Assembly: GCF_014243345.1 (NCBI RefSeq)
Contig: NZ_JACLZF010000002.1
Location: 1,426,001 to 1,490,000, forward strand
Direction of reading: 5' to 3'
DNA from: Robiginitalea sp. SC105
GTDB taxonomy: Bacteria > Bacteroidota > Bacteroidia > Flavobacteriales > Flavobacteriaceae
Length of the DNA stretch: 64,000 nt
Position 1 is the first letter of the stretch; each line of letters starts with the position of its first letter. The notes under the pieces were generated by a model that worked only from the letters and a program-made list of their open reading frames with translations, was not told where the DNA came from and made no database searches. Below are positions 45,804 to 56,869 of the stretch, in pieces. Made by a program: the position numbers and the translations under genes.

Positions 45804-46711
45804 AACGAAGAAATTTCCTGAAAACCGGCGCCTCGGCGGGTGCTGCGCTGGGGCTGGCGGGATTGAACCTGGCGTCCTGTAGCTCATTCGGACGCAAACA
45901 AATTACCATCCTCCATACCAACGACGTCCACAGCCATATCGACCCTTTCCCCCCAAACCATGCGGCATTCCCAAACCTGGGAGGTGCGGCCAGGCGGGCC
46001 GGCCTGATCGCATCCATCCGGGAGGAAAACCCCAATACCCTCTTGCTGGATGCCGGGGATATCTTCCAGGGCACCCCGTATTTCAACTTTTACGGGGGCG
46101 AGCTGGAATTCCGGCTGATGAGCCGGATGAACTACCAGGCGGCCACCCTGGGCAACCACGATTTCGACAACGGGATTGGGGGCCTGATGGCCCAGCTGCC
46201 CTATGCGGACTTCCGGTTTGTTTCGGCCAACTATGATTTCAGGAATACGGACCTCCACGGTTATGTCGACCCGTATATGATCCATGAGGTGGATGGGATC
46301 CGCGTGGGTATCTTCGGGCTTGGGATTGAACTGGAAGGCCTGGTCCTGCCCGACCTGTACGGGGAAACCAGGTACCTGGACCCGGTGGAACAGGCGCTGG
46401 ACACGGCGCGAATCCTGCGGGAGGAAGCGGCATGCAACCTGGTGGTGTGCCTGTCGCACCTGGGCTACCGGTATGAAGACCCAACCCGGGTCAGCGATGT
46501 GGTCCTGGCGCGCAGGACCGAGGGGATCGACCTGATAATCGGCGGGCATACGCACACCTTTATGGAAACTGCCCAGGCCCTTACCAACCGGGCGGGTGGC
46601 AAGGTACTCATCAACCAGGTGGGGTGCTTTGGGATCAACCTAGGGCGCGTCGACTTCTTCCTGGAGCCTGGCGGCGCCAAAGAGGGCTCCGGCGTTTCGA
46701 TTTCCGTTTAG
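45800..46711 (+). CDS. 5'-nucleotidase-like metallophosphatase (N-terminal catalytic half), Tat-exported
   Basis: 303 residues. It starts with a twin-arginine signal (KRRNFLKTGASAG), and a lipobox-like LASC27 suggests a Tat lipoprotein. The metal-binding motifs of UshA-type calcineurin-like phosphatases are complete: LHTNDVHSH (39-46), DAGDIFQGTP, LGNHDFDNG, and GGHTHTF. The protein ends where the usual substrate-binding domain would begin; that domain is the gene just upstream. Export by Tat suggests that the metal site is loaded in the cytoplasm, whereas the partner appears to use Sec. Substrate probably nucleotides; not certain. Confidence 0.93.
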   Translation: MKRRNFLKTGASAGAALGLAGLNLASCSSFGRKQITILHTNDVHSHIDPFPPNHAAFPNLGGAARRAGLIASIREENPNTLLLDAGDIFQGTPYFNFYGGELEFRLMSRMNYQAATLGNHDFDNGIGGLMAQLPYADFRFVSANYDFRNTDLHGYVDPYMIHEVDGIRVGIFGLGIELEGLVLPDLYGETRYLDPVEQALDTARILREEAACNLVVCLSHLGYRYEDPTRVSDVVLARRTEGIDLIIGGHTHTFMETAQALTNRAGGKVLINQVGCFGINLGRVDFFLEPGGAKEGSGVSISV

Positions 46712-46816
46712 CGCGTTCCGGGCACAACTTTCTATTTTATTTTGGATTCCCCTTGCCTGTATCCACTGCCCGCATCCACCTAAAAAGGGCATTTCACCCG
46801 GTTTTGCAGACGGAAA

Positions 46817-47635
46817 TTAAAAATAGATCGGGCCGCTGCCCAGGTACTTTTCGGCAATGGGCTCATAGTGCTCCCGGATCTCCTCCAGGGAATAGGTTTT
46901 GGTGCTCTTGGTATAGAGGTCGTATTTGTTGAAATCGCGGATCCATTCCAGGTACTGCTGGTCTCGGGGTGCCAGCAACCGGCTATAGCTGCCCCCGGTA
47001 TGCCAGGGGTAAAAGGAGTGGTACCGGATCATCACCATCCCGGCTTCGGGAATCCGGTTTGTCGCGTGGTTGGAAAGTACCTGAAAGAGGTATTCGTCAT
47101 GGCCCCAGGCCAGCATAAGGGCATCCAGGCCGCACTCTTCGCTGTAGATTCCCGTTTCCGTGTTGTATTCCGGGTTTTCCATATCCGGGTTCAGCCGGTT
47201 GAATTCCGGGTAGACGCAGGTGTCGGGCAGGGCGCACCCCACAGCAAAGACATCCCCTACCATCCCCCACTGCTCGTCCTGGCTGGTCCCGTCAGCATCG
47301 CTCCCCCAAAGGTAAAGGACCTTTCCGAGGTCGTGGATCAGCCCCACGAGCTGCATCCAGTCGGGGCGGCCATCCTCCCGGATCGCTTCCGCGCTCTGGA
47401 TCAGGTGCTGGACGTTGGGCAGGTCCAGGTCCGGATCGCTGACATCTATCAGGTCGTCCAGGGATGCCATGGCCTCCCAGAGCCCCAGGGGCTTGTCGTA
47501 AGTCAGGTACTTGCGCTGCATCCGCCCCACATATTCGTAGGTTTGGTTGGCGCGCATTTTCCGGTAATGCTCCCTAACGGCCGCCTTGACATCCGCTGCA
47601 TCGTAATTTCTAAATACTTTTTCCATCTCAGACAT
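46817..47635 (-). CDS. Myo-inositol oxygenase (MIOX family)
   Basis: 272 residues from ATG 47635; ATG 47626 and a TTG at 47641 are possible starts. The protein follows the animal enzyme closely. All six di-iron ligands are present: His77 (NVQHLIQSAE), His101-Asp102 (LIHDLGK), His179 (WGHDEYL), His206 (YHSFYPWH) and Asp239 (NKYDLYTK). The enzyme cleaves the ring of myo-inositol with O2 to give D-glucuronate. The gene begins inside the last codons of a sodium/solute symporter gene, an arrangement that suggests uptake followed by oxidation. Uronate isomerase and later glucuronate genes are not in this window. Confidence 0.95.
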   Translation of the reverse strand: MSEMEKVFRNYDAADVKAAVREHYRKMRANQTYEYVGRMQRKYLTYDKPLGLWEAMASLDDLIDVSDPDLDLPNVQHLIQSAEAIREDGRPDWMQLVGLIHDLGKVLYLWGSDADGTSQDEQWGMVGDVFAVGCALPDTCVYPEFNRLNPDMENPEYNTETGIYSEECGLDALMLAWGHDEYLFQVLSNHATNRIPEAGMVMIRYHSFYPWHTGGSYSRLLAPRDQQYLEWIRDFNKYDLYTKSTKTYSLEEIREHYEPIAEKYLGSGPIYF

Positions 47636-49226
47636 TTCCAAGCAAAAGGTACAAAATAATGGTAAATGTTACCAGGAAGATGCTGAACGGGCGCGCGTAC
47701 TTCCAGGGTGCCAGGGATACCTTCCCCGCGTCGGCCATGACGAAGGTGTGCCGGGGTTTCCTGTAAGCGGATACCAGGAGCATCACCCCCATGTTCAGGA
47801 CAAACTCAATCCCCCAGATGTGTACAAAGTGCAGGTCGGCCTCGAAGACAAAATACACCAGGATATAAAACAACAGGCCGAAGCCGAGTCCGGCCTTGGC
47901 CCCGGCCGCCGAAACGCGCGGCAACAGGAAACCCGCCAGGATCACGCTGGCTATGGGGATAAAGAAGATGCCGTTGAGCTGCTGCAGGAGCTGGTAGAGG
48001 CCTTCAGGTGCATCCCCCACATAAGGCGCGATCCCAATGGCAAATACCGCAAGCAGGGCGGAGGTCATCCTGCCCATCCTTACCAGGCGCTTTTCGGGGG
48101 CCTGCCGGTTGAAGTACCGCTTGTAGATCCCGAGGCTGAACAAGGTAGCCGCACTGTTGAGCGCACTGTTGAATGTTGTGAGGACGGCCCCCATCATTAC
48201 CGCCACAAAGAACCCGGTCAGCCAGGGGGGCAATACTTTCTTCACGAGTTCGGGGTATACCCGGTCCGGCTGGTCAAAGAATGTCTCCCCGAAATAATAG
48301 AAGCCGATCAAACCCGGCAGGACAATCACGATGGGGATCAGTATTTTCAAGAGCCCGGTAAACAACAACCCTTTCTGGGCTTCTTTCAGGCTGACGGCCC
48401 CCAGGGCCCGCTGCACGATGGACTGGTGCATGGTCCAGAAATACAGCTGGTTGATAATCAACCCCGTGAAAAGGACCTCAAAGGGCAGGATGGCCGATCG
48501 GGAACCCGGCCCGAAACCCGGCTCGTCGCTGATGACGTTGAATTTGGAAGGGGCGTGCTCAAAAACGGCCTCCAGGCCCGCAACCGGGTCGCCCCCGCCA
48601 ATACTCACCAGGGCCAGGATGGGCACCAGCAGGCCCGCTACCAGCAGGCCGAAACCGTTGATGGTATCCGTATAGGCAACCATTTTCAGCCCCCCGAAAA
48701 CGGCATAGGCGGCCCCCAGCCCGCCCACGGCGAGGATACTGATCCATACCCCCTGTTCCCGGCTCACCCCCATAAGGGAAGACAAATCGAACAGGGCTTC
48801 CAGGTTCAGTGCCCCGGTATATAACACGATGGGCAACAGGGTTGCCACAAAGGAGAGGATCAGGAGCAGGGCCACCAGGGTGCGCGTCAGTCCGTCGAAG
48901 CGCTTTTCCAGGAATTCCGGGATGGTGGTCAGCCCCATTTTCAGGTAACGGGGCACAAAATAGAGGGCCGCTGCCACCAGCGCTAGGGCGGAGGTAACCT
49001 CCCAGGCGATGATGATGGCCCCGTTCTTATAGGAGGAACCGTTCATCCCCACCAGGTGTTCAGTGGATATATTGGTCAGCAGCAGGGATCCCGCAATGAC
49101 CACCCCGGTCAGGGACCGCCCCCCCAGGAAATAACCATCCTGGGTGTTCAGGGTGTCCTTGCGCAGGCGCCAGGTGGCAAAGAAGGCCACAAAACCCGTA
49201 AACAGCAAAAAGCTCAGCAGCGTCAT
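47628..49226 (-). CDS. Sodium/solute symporter (SSS family), probable inositol transporter
   Basis: 532 residues with 13 to 14 predicted membrane helices in SSS/SGLT style (FLLFTGFVAFFATWRL first). Family sites visible: GYFLGGRSLTGVVIAGSLLL, EHLVGMNGSSYKNG in the first repeat, and the GGLKMVAYTDTINGF block in the middle. Members import sugars, inositol or other solutes with Na+. The MIOX gene that overlaps its 3' end by eight bases makes myo-inositol the likely substrate; this is inference from context. A leader with inverted repeats lies upstream (49289-49394). Confidence 0.92.
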   Translation of the reverse strand: MTLLSFLLFTGFVAFFATWRLRKDTLNTQDGYFLGGRSLTGVVIAGSLLLTNISTEHLVGMNGSSYKNGAIIIAWEVTSALALVAAALYFVPRYLKMGLTTIPEFLEKRFDGLTRTLVALLLILSFVATLLPIVLYTGALNLEALFDLSSLMGVSREQGVWISILAVGGLGAAYAVFGGLKMVAYTDTINGFGLLVAGLLVPILALVSIGGGDPVAGLEAVFEHAPSKFNVISDEPGFGPGSRSAILPFEVLFTGLIINQLYFWTMHQSIVQRALGAVSLKEAQKGLLFTGLLKILIPIVIVLPGLIGFYYFGETFFDQPDRVYPELVKKVLPPWLTGFFVAVMMGAVLTTFNSALNSAATLFSLGIYKRYFNRQAPEKRLVRMGRMTSALLAVFAIGIAPYVGDAPEGLYQLLQQLNGIFFIPIASVILAGFLLPRVSAAGAKAGLGFGLLFYILVYFVFEADLHFVHIWGIEFVLNMGVMLLVSAYRKPRHTFVMADAGKVSLAPWKYARPFSIFLVTFTIILYLLLGNV

Positions 49227-49292
49227 CTGGGCTAATTTAAGGATTTGGCGGGAACGCCGGGAACCGGTATGGAGGAGCGCGGTATCGCCGGG

Positions 49293-49368
49293 TGAGCCGC
49301 TCTTAAAGCCTGCGGGCCTACCCGCTAAACCAGCTCGTCATCGGCTCAAACCCGTGGTTCCGCAGGCT
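49293..49368 (-). repeat. Interleaved inverted repeats in the leader of the symporter-MIOX operon
   Basis: TGAGCCG (49293-49299) is complementary to CGGCTCA (49342-49348), and AGCCTGCGG (49307-49315) to CCGCAGGCT (49360-49368). The order A-B-A'-B' is that of a pseudoknot, or of alternative hairpins, in the about 170 bases between the small gene and the symporter start. Either could serve regulation; chance cannot be excluded in GC-rich DNA. Confidence 0.35.
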
Positions 49369-49379
49369 GGTCATTTTCT

Positions 49380-49394
49380 GCCGGGTGGCCCGGC
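49380..49394 (-). repeat. Short perfect hairpin after the 49396-49698 gene
   Basis: GCCGGG and CCCGGC form a 6-bp GC stem with a TGG loop, directly after the stop of the small gene. No U run follows on the minus strand, so it is not a standard terminator. Confidence 0.3.
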
Positions 49395-49395
49395 C

Positions 49396-49698
49396 TCAGC
49401 CCTCGAGGACATGGTCGACGATTTCACGGAATTCGATTTCCAGGGACTTTTCGGGAAAAGGCCGGCCGGCGCGCTTGTACCAGTAGCCCGCATTCCACTG
49501 GTCCCCTTCCCTGCGGTGCAGGTAGGCGTGGATCCAGTAACCCAGTGGGGTTTCCAGCCCCTCTGCGATATCGTGGGAAGCCTGCCAGTCTCCACGCCCT
49601 TCGTGCCAAAGCGCCTTGAGTCCTTCCGGCCAGCCCGGATCAGGTGCGTCCAGTTCAAATGTTGCCACAAAGTTTTCATGGTTTTCAGGAAGGTGCAT
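49396..49698 (-). CDS. Small conserved protein of unknown function (about 100 residues)
   Basis: 100 residues, acidic, without signal or membrane segment. The helical pattern (WPEGLKALWHEGRGDWQASH, DIAEGLETPLGYWIHAYLHR, DQWNAGYWYKRAGRPF) resembles a single TPR-like or SEL1-like unit with many tryptophans. I recall similar short proteins in Bacteroidota and other bacteria but know no function. It lies about 50 bases downstream of ligA on the same strand. Confidence 0.75.
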   Translation of the reverse strand: MHLPENHENFVATFELDAPDPGWPEGLKALWHEGRGDWQASHDIAEGLETPLGYWIHAYLHRREGDQWNAGYWYKRAGRPFPEKSLEIEFREIVDHVLEG

Positions 49699-49747
49699 GC
49701 GGTGATTTTTAGGGATTATTGCCTTTTTGTTCGCCTAGGGTTACGGG

Positions 49748-52611
<2,864 letters not shown>

Positions 52612-52615
52612 GGAC

Positions 52616-53107
52616 TCAGAGGGTTTTGCGCATCCATACCTGGCAGGCCGTATGCCCGGTACACCCCACGGGGCGTTCCAGGTCCGCAAACCCATAACTC
52701 CGGTAGAGGGCAAGGGCGGCTTCCATATAGGGCATGGTTTCCAGGTAACAGGAGGTATAGCCCAATTCCCGGGCCGTCTCCAGCGCCAGTTTCAACAGGG
52801 CCCTTCCGTAACCCATGCCGCGCAATTCCTCCCGGAAGTACATCTTCTGCAACTCGCAGGTCCCGGCATCCCCTCCCTGCAGTGGCGCAATCCCCCCGCC
52901 TCCCCAGACCTGTTCCTGGTCCGCGACCACCCAGAAAGCGCTGTCGGGTCGCTGGTAGGTCAGGAACATCCGGTCCAGAGACGGATCGGCCAGGGCGGTA
53001 CCCTCACAGGGGGCTCCGGTACCCGGGAGCACCTCCCGGATAAGGGCCGCCAGCTGGGCATCGTCACCCGGCTGTATCCTCCGTATTTGCAGGGCCTCTT
53101 TATTCAT
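52616..53107 (-). CDS. GNAT family N-acetyltransferase
   Basis: 163 residues from ATG 53107. The acetyl-CoA pyrophosphate loop is in KMYFREELRGMGYGRALL (near 93-110; R-G-M-G-Y-G is the Q/RxxGxG/A motif). The full GNAT fold seems complete (ending YLETMPYMEAALALYRSYGF). Acceptor unknown. It sits four bases upstream of prmC on the same strand and is divergent from ribD, with 23 bases or fewer between their starts. Confidence 0.88.
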   Translation of the reverse strand: MNKEALQIRRIQPGDDAQLAALIREVLPGTGAPCEGTALADPSLDRMFLTYQRPDSAFWVVADQEQVWGGGGIAPLQGGDAGTCELQKMYFREELRGMGYGRALLKLALETARELGYTSCYLETMPYMEAALALYRSYGFADLERPVGCTGHTACQVWMRKTL

Positions 53108-53118
53108 TTCCAATGTGC

Positions 53119-53126
53119 TATTTTTG
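53119..53126 (+). promoter_or_regulatory. Bacteroidota -7 promoter box (TATTTTTG) before ribD
   Basis: Exact TAnnTTTG match ending four bases before the GTG at 53131. It overlaps an in-frame ATG at 53113 and argues that this ATG is upstream of the transcript. As for smpB and bamD, the box almost abuts the start. Confidence 0.35.
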
Positions 53127-53130
53127 TCGG

Positions 53131-54183
53131 GTGAAGATACAGGAAAAATACATTTTGCGTTGTATCCAGATTGCGAAAAACGCCCTGGGCCGGGCTGCCC
53201 CGAACCCAATGGTCGGGGCCCTGATCGTGTACCATGGCCGGGTCATCGGGGCGGGTTATACGAGCCCTTTCGGCGGACCACATGCGGAGGTCAACGCCAT
53301 CCGCAGTGTCCGGGACCCCGGCCAGCTCCGGGATTCGACCCTCTATGTTACCCTTGAGCCCTGTTGCCACCATGGGAAAACACCACCCTGCACCGACCTC
53401 ATTCTCGAATCCGGCATCCCCAGGGTAGTGGTGGGCATACCTGACCCGCATGACAAAGTCGGTGGAAAGGGCATCGCCCGTTTGCGGGAGGCCGGCTGCG
53501 AAGTAATTCTCGGCCCCGGGGAGGCGGCCTGCCGGGAACACCACCGGCGGTTCCTCACTTTCCATGAAAAAAAACGCCCCTACCTGATCCTCAAATGGGC
53601 CCAGAGCCCGGATGGATTCCTCGCCCCGGTCCCGGCTGTCCGGGCGGCATCCCCCTCCCCCCATTGGATCACCGGGCGGGAATCCCGCCAGCTGGTCCAC
53701 AAATGGCGTACCCAGGAAGCTGCCATCCTGGTGGGTTGGCGGACTGCCGCAGCCGACAACCCACGGCTCACCAGCCGCTCATGGGCAGGCCAGAACCCGC
53801 TTCGGATCCTGCTGGATCCGGGAAAAAAAACACCTCCTGCCTCCCACCTGCTGGATGGGAAGGTGCCTACTCTAAGGGTAGTGAATGAAGCCCCTTCGGC
53901 AGATCCGGTTCCTGCAGTGGAATACCTGGTGATTGCACCCGGGGACAGGTTCCTCGGAAGGTTGAGCAAGGAACTCTTCAACCGGGGGGTACTGAGCCTG
54001 ATCGTCGAGGGAGGGGCCCATACCCTGAATTCCTTCCTGGACGAAGGCCTCTGGGACGAAGCCCGGGTATTTACTGGTCCGGCACCGCTCGGAGATGGCC
54101 TGCGGGCGCCTCAAATAACCGGGAGACTCATGGAATCGACCAAATCCGGCGGGGACCGGCTCGACATCTGGAGAAATGGTTAA
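53131..54183 (+). CDS. ribD: Bifunctional riboflavin biosynthesis deaminase/reductase RibD
   Basis: 350 residues from GTG 53131, which gives the family start (KIQEKYILRCIQIA); ATG 53113 is in frame but coincides with the promoter-like box. The deaminase half has the zinc motif HAE (51-53) and PCCHHGKTPPC (77-87). The reductase half has LKWAQSPDGFLAP, WRTAAADNPRLTSR and SLIVEGGAHTLNSF. It deaminates and then reduces the pyrimidine product of GTP cyclohydrolase II, steps two and three of riboflavin synthesis. The 3' end overlaps the HAD gene by eight bases. Confidence 0.96.
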   Translation: MKIQEKYILRCIQIAKNALGRAAPNPMVGALIVYHGRVIGAGYTSPFGGPHAEVNAIRSVRDPGQLRDSTLYVTLEPCCHHGKTPPCTDLILESGIPRVVVGIPDPHDKVGGKGIARLREAGCEVILGPGEAACREHHRRFLTFHEKKRPYLILKWAQSPDGFLAPVPAVRAASPSPHWITGRESRQLVHKWRTQEAAILVGWRTAAADNPRLTSRSWAGQNPLRILLDPGKKTPPASHLLDGKVPTLRVVNEAPSADPVPAVEYLVIAPGDRFLGRLSKELFNRGVLSLIVEGGAHTLNSFLDEGLWDEARVFTGPAPLGDGLRAPQITGRLMESTKSGGDRLDIWRNG

Positions 54184-54778
54184 AAATCTGATATTCGATT
54201 TCGGGGATGTCGTCATCGACCTGAACTGGAAGGCCATTTACGGGGCGATCAGCGCCTACGGGATTTCCCCTGAGCATCCCGCCTTGCGGGCGGCCAGCCG
54301 GGAATATGAAACCGGGCAGATCGATACCGACACTTTTCTGTTACGCCTGTCGCAATTGTTTGGCAATACAGACCGGGAAACCATCACCCGGCACTGGAAT
54401 TCCCTGATCGGGCCGTTGCCAGAAGGGCGCCTGGAGTTCCTGGAACAACTCAGGGATTCGAATCGCTACCGGATGTTCCTGCTGAGCAATACAAATGCGC
54501 TCCATATGGAATTTGTCGCCCGGGAACTCGGCCCGGCGGGGTACAATAGGCTCAAAGCCTGTTTCGAAGGCTTTTACCTCTCCTACGAACTGGGCCTGCG
54601 GAAACCGGACCCAGAAATATTTGAATATGTCCTTCGGGAAAACAGGCTGCAGCCCACCGAAACCCTGTTTATCGATGACACCCTGGAACATACCCTGGGG
54701 GCTGCCTCTACGGGGATTGCCACCTGGCACCTGCAGCCGGGCAAAGAGGATGTAAGGGAACTCCTTAATCGCATCTGA
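54176..54778 (+). CDS. HAD family phosphatase (YihX-like)
   Basis: 200 residues. Catalytic Asp8 in LIFDFGDVVIDL; position +2 is Gly10, as in the glucose-1-phosphatase-like YihX group where the usual second Asp is missing. LLSNTNALHMEF (motif II), YELGLRKPDPEIF (motif III) and TLFIDDTLEH (motif IV) are present. The substrate is unknown, perhaps a sugar phosphate or flavin intermediate, since it overlaps ribD by eight bases and could supply the missing dephosphorylation step of riboflavin synthesis; this is inference. Confidence 0.9.
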   Translation: MVKNLIFDFGDVVIDLNWKAIYGAISAYGISPEHPALRAASREYETGQIDTDTFLLRLSQLFGNTDRETITRHWNSLIGPLPEGRLEFLEQLRDSNRYRMFLLSNTNALHMEFVARELGPAGYNRLKACFEGFYLSYELGLRKPDPEIFEYVLRENRLQPTETLFIDDTLEHTLGAASTGIATWHLQPGKEDVRELLNRI

Positions 54779-54779
54779 T

Positions 54780-55640
54780 ATGTGGGATCTGATAGGCAGT
54801 GTAGCGTCCTCCAGCCTGATCTTTGTGGTTTTTAAGTTGTACAGCCGCTTCCGGGTGGCAACCTTTTATGCCATCATCGGAAATTACTTTACCGCATTTT
54901 TGGTGGGCATACTGTTTTTCCCGAGGAGCGTACCCCTCGCCCAGCTGCCGGCGAAGCCCTGGTTCCTTCCGGCGGTATCCCTCGGGCTGCTGTTTATTCT
55001 GATTTTCAACCTGATGGCGCGGACGTCCCAGCAGCTGGGTGTTTCCGTCGCATCGGTGGCCACTAAAATGTCCCTGGTAATCCCGGTAATTGCCGGGATG
55101 GTTTTGTACGGCGAAAAACTTGGTGCATTCCGGGTTTTCGGCATTGCCCTGGCGCTGGTCGCCGTTTACCTGGCTTCTGTAAAGGCGCACCGGGTGTCCT
55201 GGAACCCGCGCCTTCTCTACCTGCCTGGCCTGGTGTTCCTGGGGTCAGGGATCATCGATACCAGCATTAAATACCTGGAGGAAAACCATATCCCCGATTC
55301 GGAATACCCCCTGTTTTCGGCCTGTGTTTTTGGCGCAGCAGGGACCACAGGTGCGGTGATCACGTTGTTCCGGACCCCGCAGGCGCTCTTTGCCTGGCGC
55401 CCGAAGAACCTCCTGGGTGGAGTGGCGCTGGGCATCCCCAATTTTTTTTCGGTGTTCTTCCTTCTCAGGGCGCTGCAGTTCCCGGGACTGAACAGCGCAT
55501 CCATTTTTACCCTGAACAATGTGGGGATCGTACTGCTCACAACCCTGCTCGGCATTGCCCTTTTTGAAGAGAAACTCGCTGCCCGGAACTGGCTGGGAGT
55601 CATCCTGGCCGTGGTAAGCATCGCGATCATCAGTTTGTAA
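54780..55640 (+). CDS. EamA/DMT-superfamily transporter
   Basis: 286 residues with about ten predicted membrane helices in two homologous halves (first half ending near LYGEKLGAFRVFGIALALVA, second near ALFEEKLAARNWLGVILAVV). The DMT core motif ANxxxxGExL-like repeats occur. Such proteins export metabolites such as amino acids; the substrate cannot be read. It starts one base after the HAD stop codon and belongs to the ribD-HAD-DMT-YigZ run. Confidence 0.92.
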   Translation: MWDLIGSVASSSLIFVVFKLYSRFRVATFYAIIGNYFTAFLVGILFFPRSVPLAQLPAKPWFLPAVSLGLLFILIFNLMARTSQQLGVSVASVATKMSLVIPVIAGMVLYGEKLGAFRVFGIALALVAVYLASVKAHRVSWNPRLLYLPGLVFLGSGIIDTSIKYLEENHIPDSEYPLFSACVFGAAGTTGAVITLFRTPQALFAWRPKNLLGGVALGIPNFFSVFFLLRALQFPGLNSASIFTLNNVGIVLLTTLLGIALFEEKLAARNWLGVILAVVSIAIISL

Positions 55641-55643
55641 CCC

Positions 55644-56258
55644 ATGGAAAGCGGGGGAAAAACGTTCCGGACACTGACAGCGCCTTCAGGGCCCGTGGAA
55701 TTCAGGGAGCGGAAGAGCAAGTTCCTGGGGGTTGCCTATCCGGTGGACAGTACGGAACAGGCCCGCGAACAGGTTGCCGCCTTGTGGCAGGAATTCCCGG
55801 ATGCCACGCACATCTGCTATGCCTACCGGATCGGGTCCGACCTGCCCGAAATCCGCATGAATGACGACGGGGAACCCTCCCATTCGGCCGGTGCACCTAT
55901 TTTTGGGCAGATAGAATCCTTTGATCTCATGGATGTATTGGTTTGCGTTATCCGGTACTATGGGGGCACCAAGCTGGGGGTTGGCGGCCTGATCCAGGCG
56001 TACCGGGATGCTGCCAGGAGGTGTCTGGAGCACGGGCGGATTGTCACCAGGATACCGAAAGCGGTCCTCAGCCTCGGTTTTACCTATGCAGATCTGGATG
56101 CCGTGCTCCGCATCATTGACCAGAACCGGTTCAACGTAGTCCGCAGGGAAATGGCCCTCAGTTGCCGGATCGACCTGGAGGTCCCCGTGGAAGAGACGGA
56201 AAGGGTGCGGAATGCCTTTGGTCCGGTTCCCGGGGTGACCATCAATGACAAAGGTTAA
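55644..56258 (+). CDS. YigZ/IMPACT family protein
   Basis: 204 residues. The UPF0029 N-terminal domain starts FRERKSKFLGVAYPV and carries DGEPSHSAGAPIFGQIE and VIRYYGGTKLGVGGLI; the C-terminal DUF1949-like part ends with a hydrophobic strand pattern. The IMPACT family is linked to translation control in eukaryotes; the bacterial role is unknown to me. It starts after three bases from the transporter gene and is convergent with the thioesterase gene. Confidence 0.93.
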   Translation: MESGGKTFRTLTAPSGPVEFRERKSKFLGVAYPVDSTEQAREQVAALWQEFPDATHICYAYRIGSDLPEIRMNDDGEPSHSAGAPIFGQIESFDLMDVLVCVIRYYGGTKLGVGGLIQAYRDAARRCLEHGRIVTRIPKAVLSLGFTYADLDAVLRIIDQNRFNVVRREMALSCRIDLEVPVEETERVRNAFGPVPGVTINDKG

Positions 56259-56271
56259 ACAAAAGGGCAGG

Positions 56272-56667
56272 TCAGACGAGTTTTTCCATCAGGTAGGCCG
56301 GACAACGGATAGGTTTTCGGGTAGCGGTATCGAGGAAGGCCAATTCGGTCTCGGCAAGGGCCAGAATTTCCCCCTTTTCGGAACGGATTTCGTACTCAAA
56401 ATGGATACGAACGGTAGGTATATTTTTCAGTCTGGTTACCACCGTAATGAGATCGTCATAAACGGCCGGTTTTTTATATTTGACCGCTAGGGAAATTACC
56501 GGCAACATACAGCCGTTTTTTTCCATGTCCTTGTAAGAAATTCCTAGGGACCTCAGCCACTCAACCCGTCCCATTTCCATATATTGCGGGTAATTCCCGT
56601 GATAGACGATTCCCATCTGATCGGTTTCGCCATATCGGACGCGGAAAGAAATCTGGTGTTCCTGCAT
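56272..56667 (-). CDS. Acyl-CoA thioesterase, YbgC/4HBT type
   Basis: 131 residues, one hotdog domain. The YbgC signature is near the N-terminus: VRYGETDQMGIVYHGNYPQY, with the active-site Asp at position 17 and the following His. It hydrolyses acyl-CoA thioesters; the substrate is unknown. It is divergent from dnaA with about 200 bases between and convergent with YigZ. Confidence 0.93.
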   Translation of the reverse strand: MQEHQISFRVRYGETDQMGIVYHGNYPQYMEMGRVEWLRSLGISYKDMEKNGCMLPVISLAVKYKKPAVYDDLITVVTRLKNIPTVRIHFEYEIRSEKGEILALAETELAFLDTATRKPIRCPAYLMEKLV

Positions 56668-56869
56668 AAAAGTCCGGTGAAAAATTATATATTTAAAAGG
56701 GTGCCTGAAGGGGTGAGAACTTGCGAAAAAAAAACATTAAATTCAAGGCACATGCCATTTTTTTTTTAGGTTTTTTGTTCACATATTTGTCTCATTCTTG
56801 AAGGGCAGGAACGCTGTCCTTTTTCGTACCAACTAACCAGCATCTAACCGGCTTAAGACAACCTTAACA

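Noticed and set aside
49250-49395. tRNA or tRNA-like element in the symporter leader
   Set aside because: No cloverleaf with a T-arm GGTTCRA pattern and no CCA/acceptor pairing could be formed; kept only as inverted repeats.
56668-56869. Possible replication origin (oriC) upstream of dnaA
   Set aside because: The gap has A/T runs, but no cluster of DnaA boxes (TTATCCACA or near) is seen, and gene neighbours alone do not define an origin in Bacteroidota.
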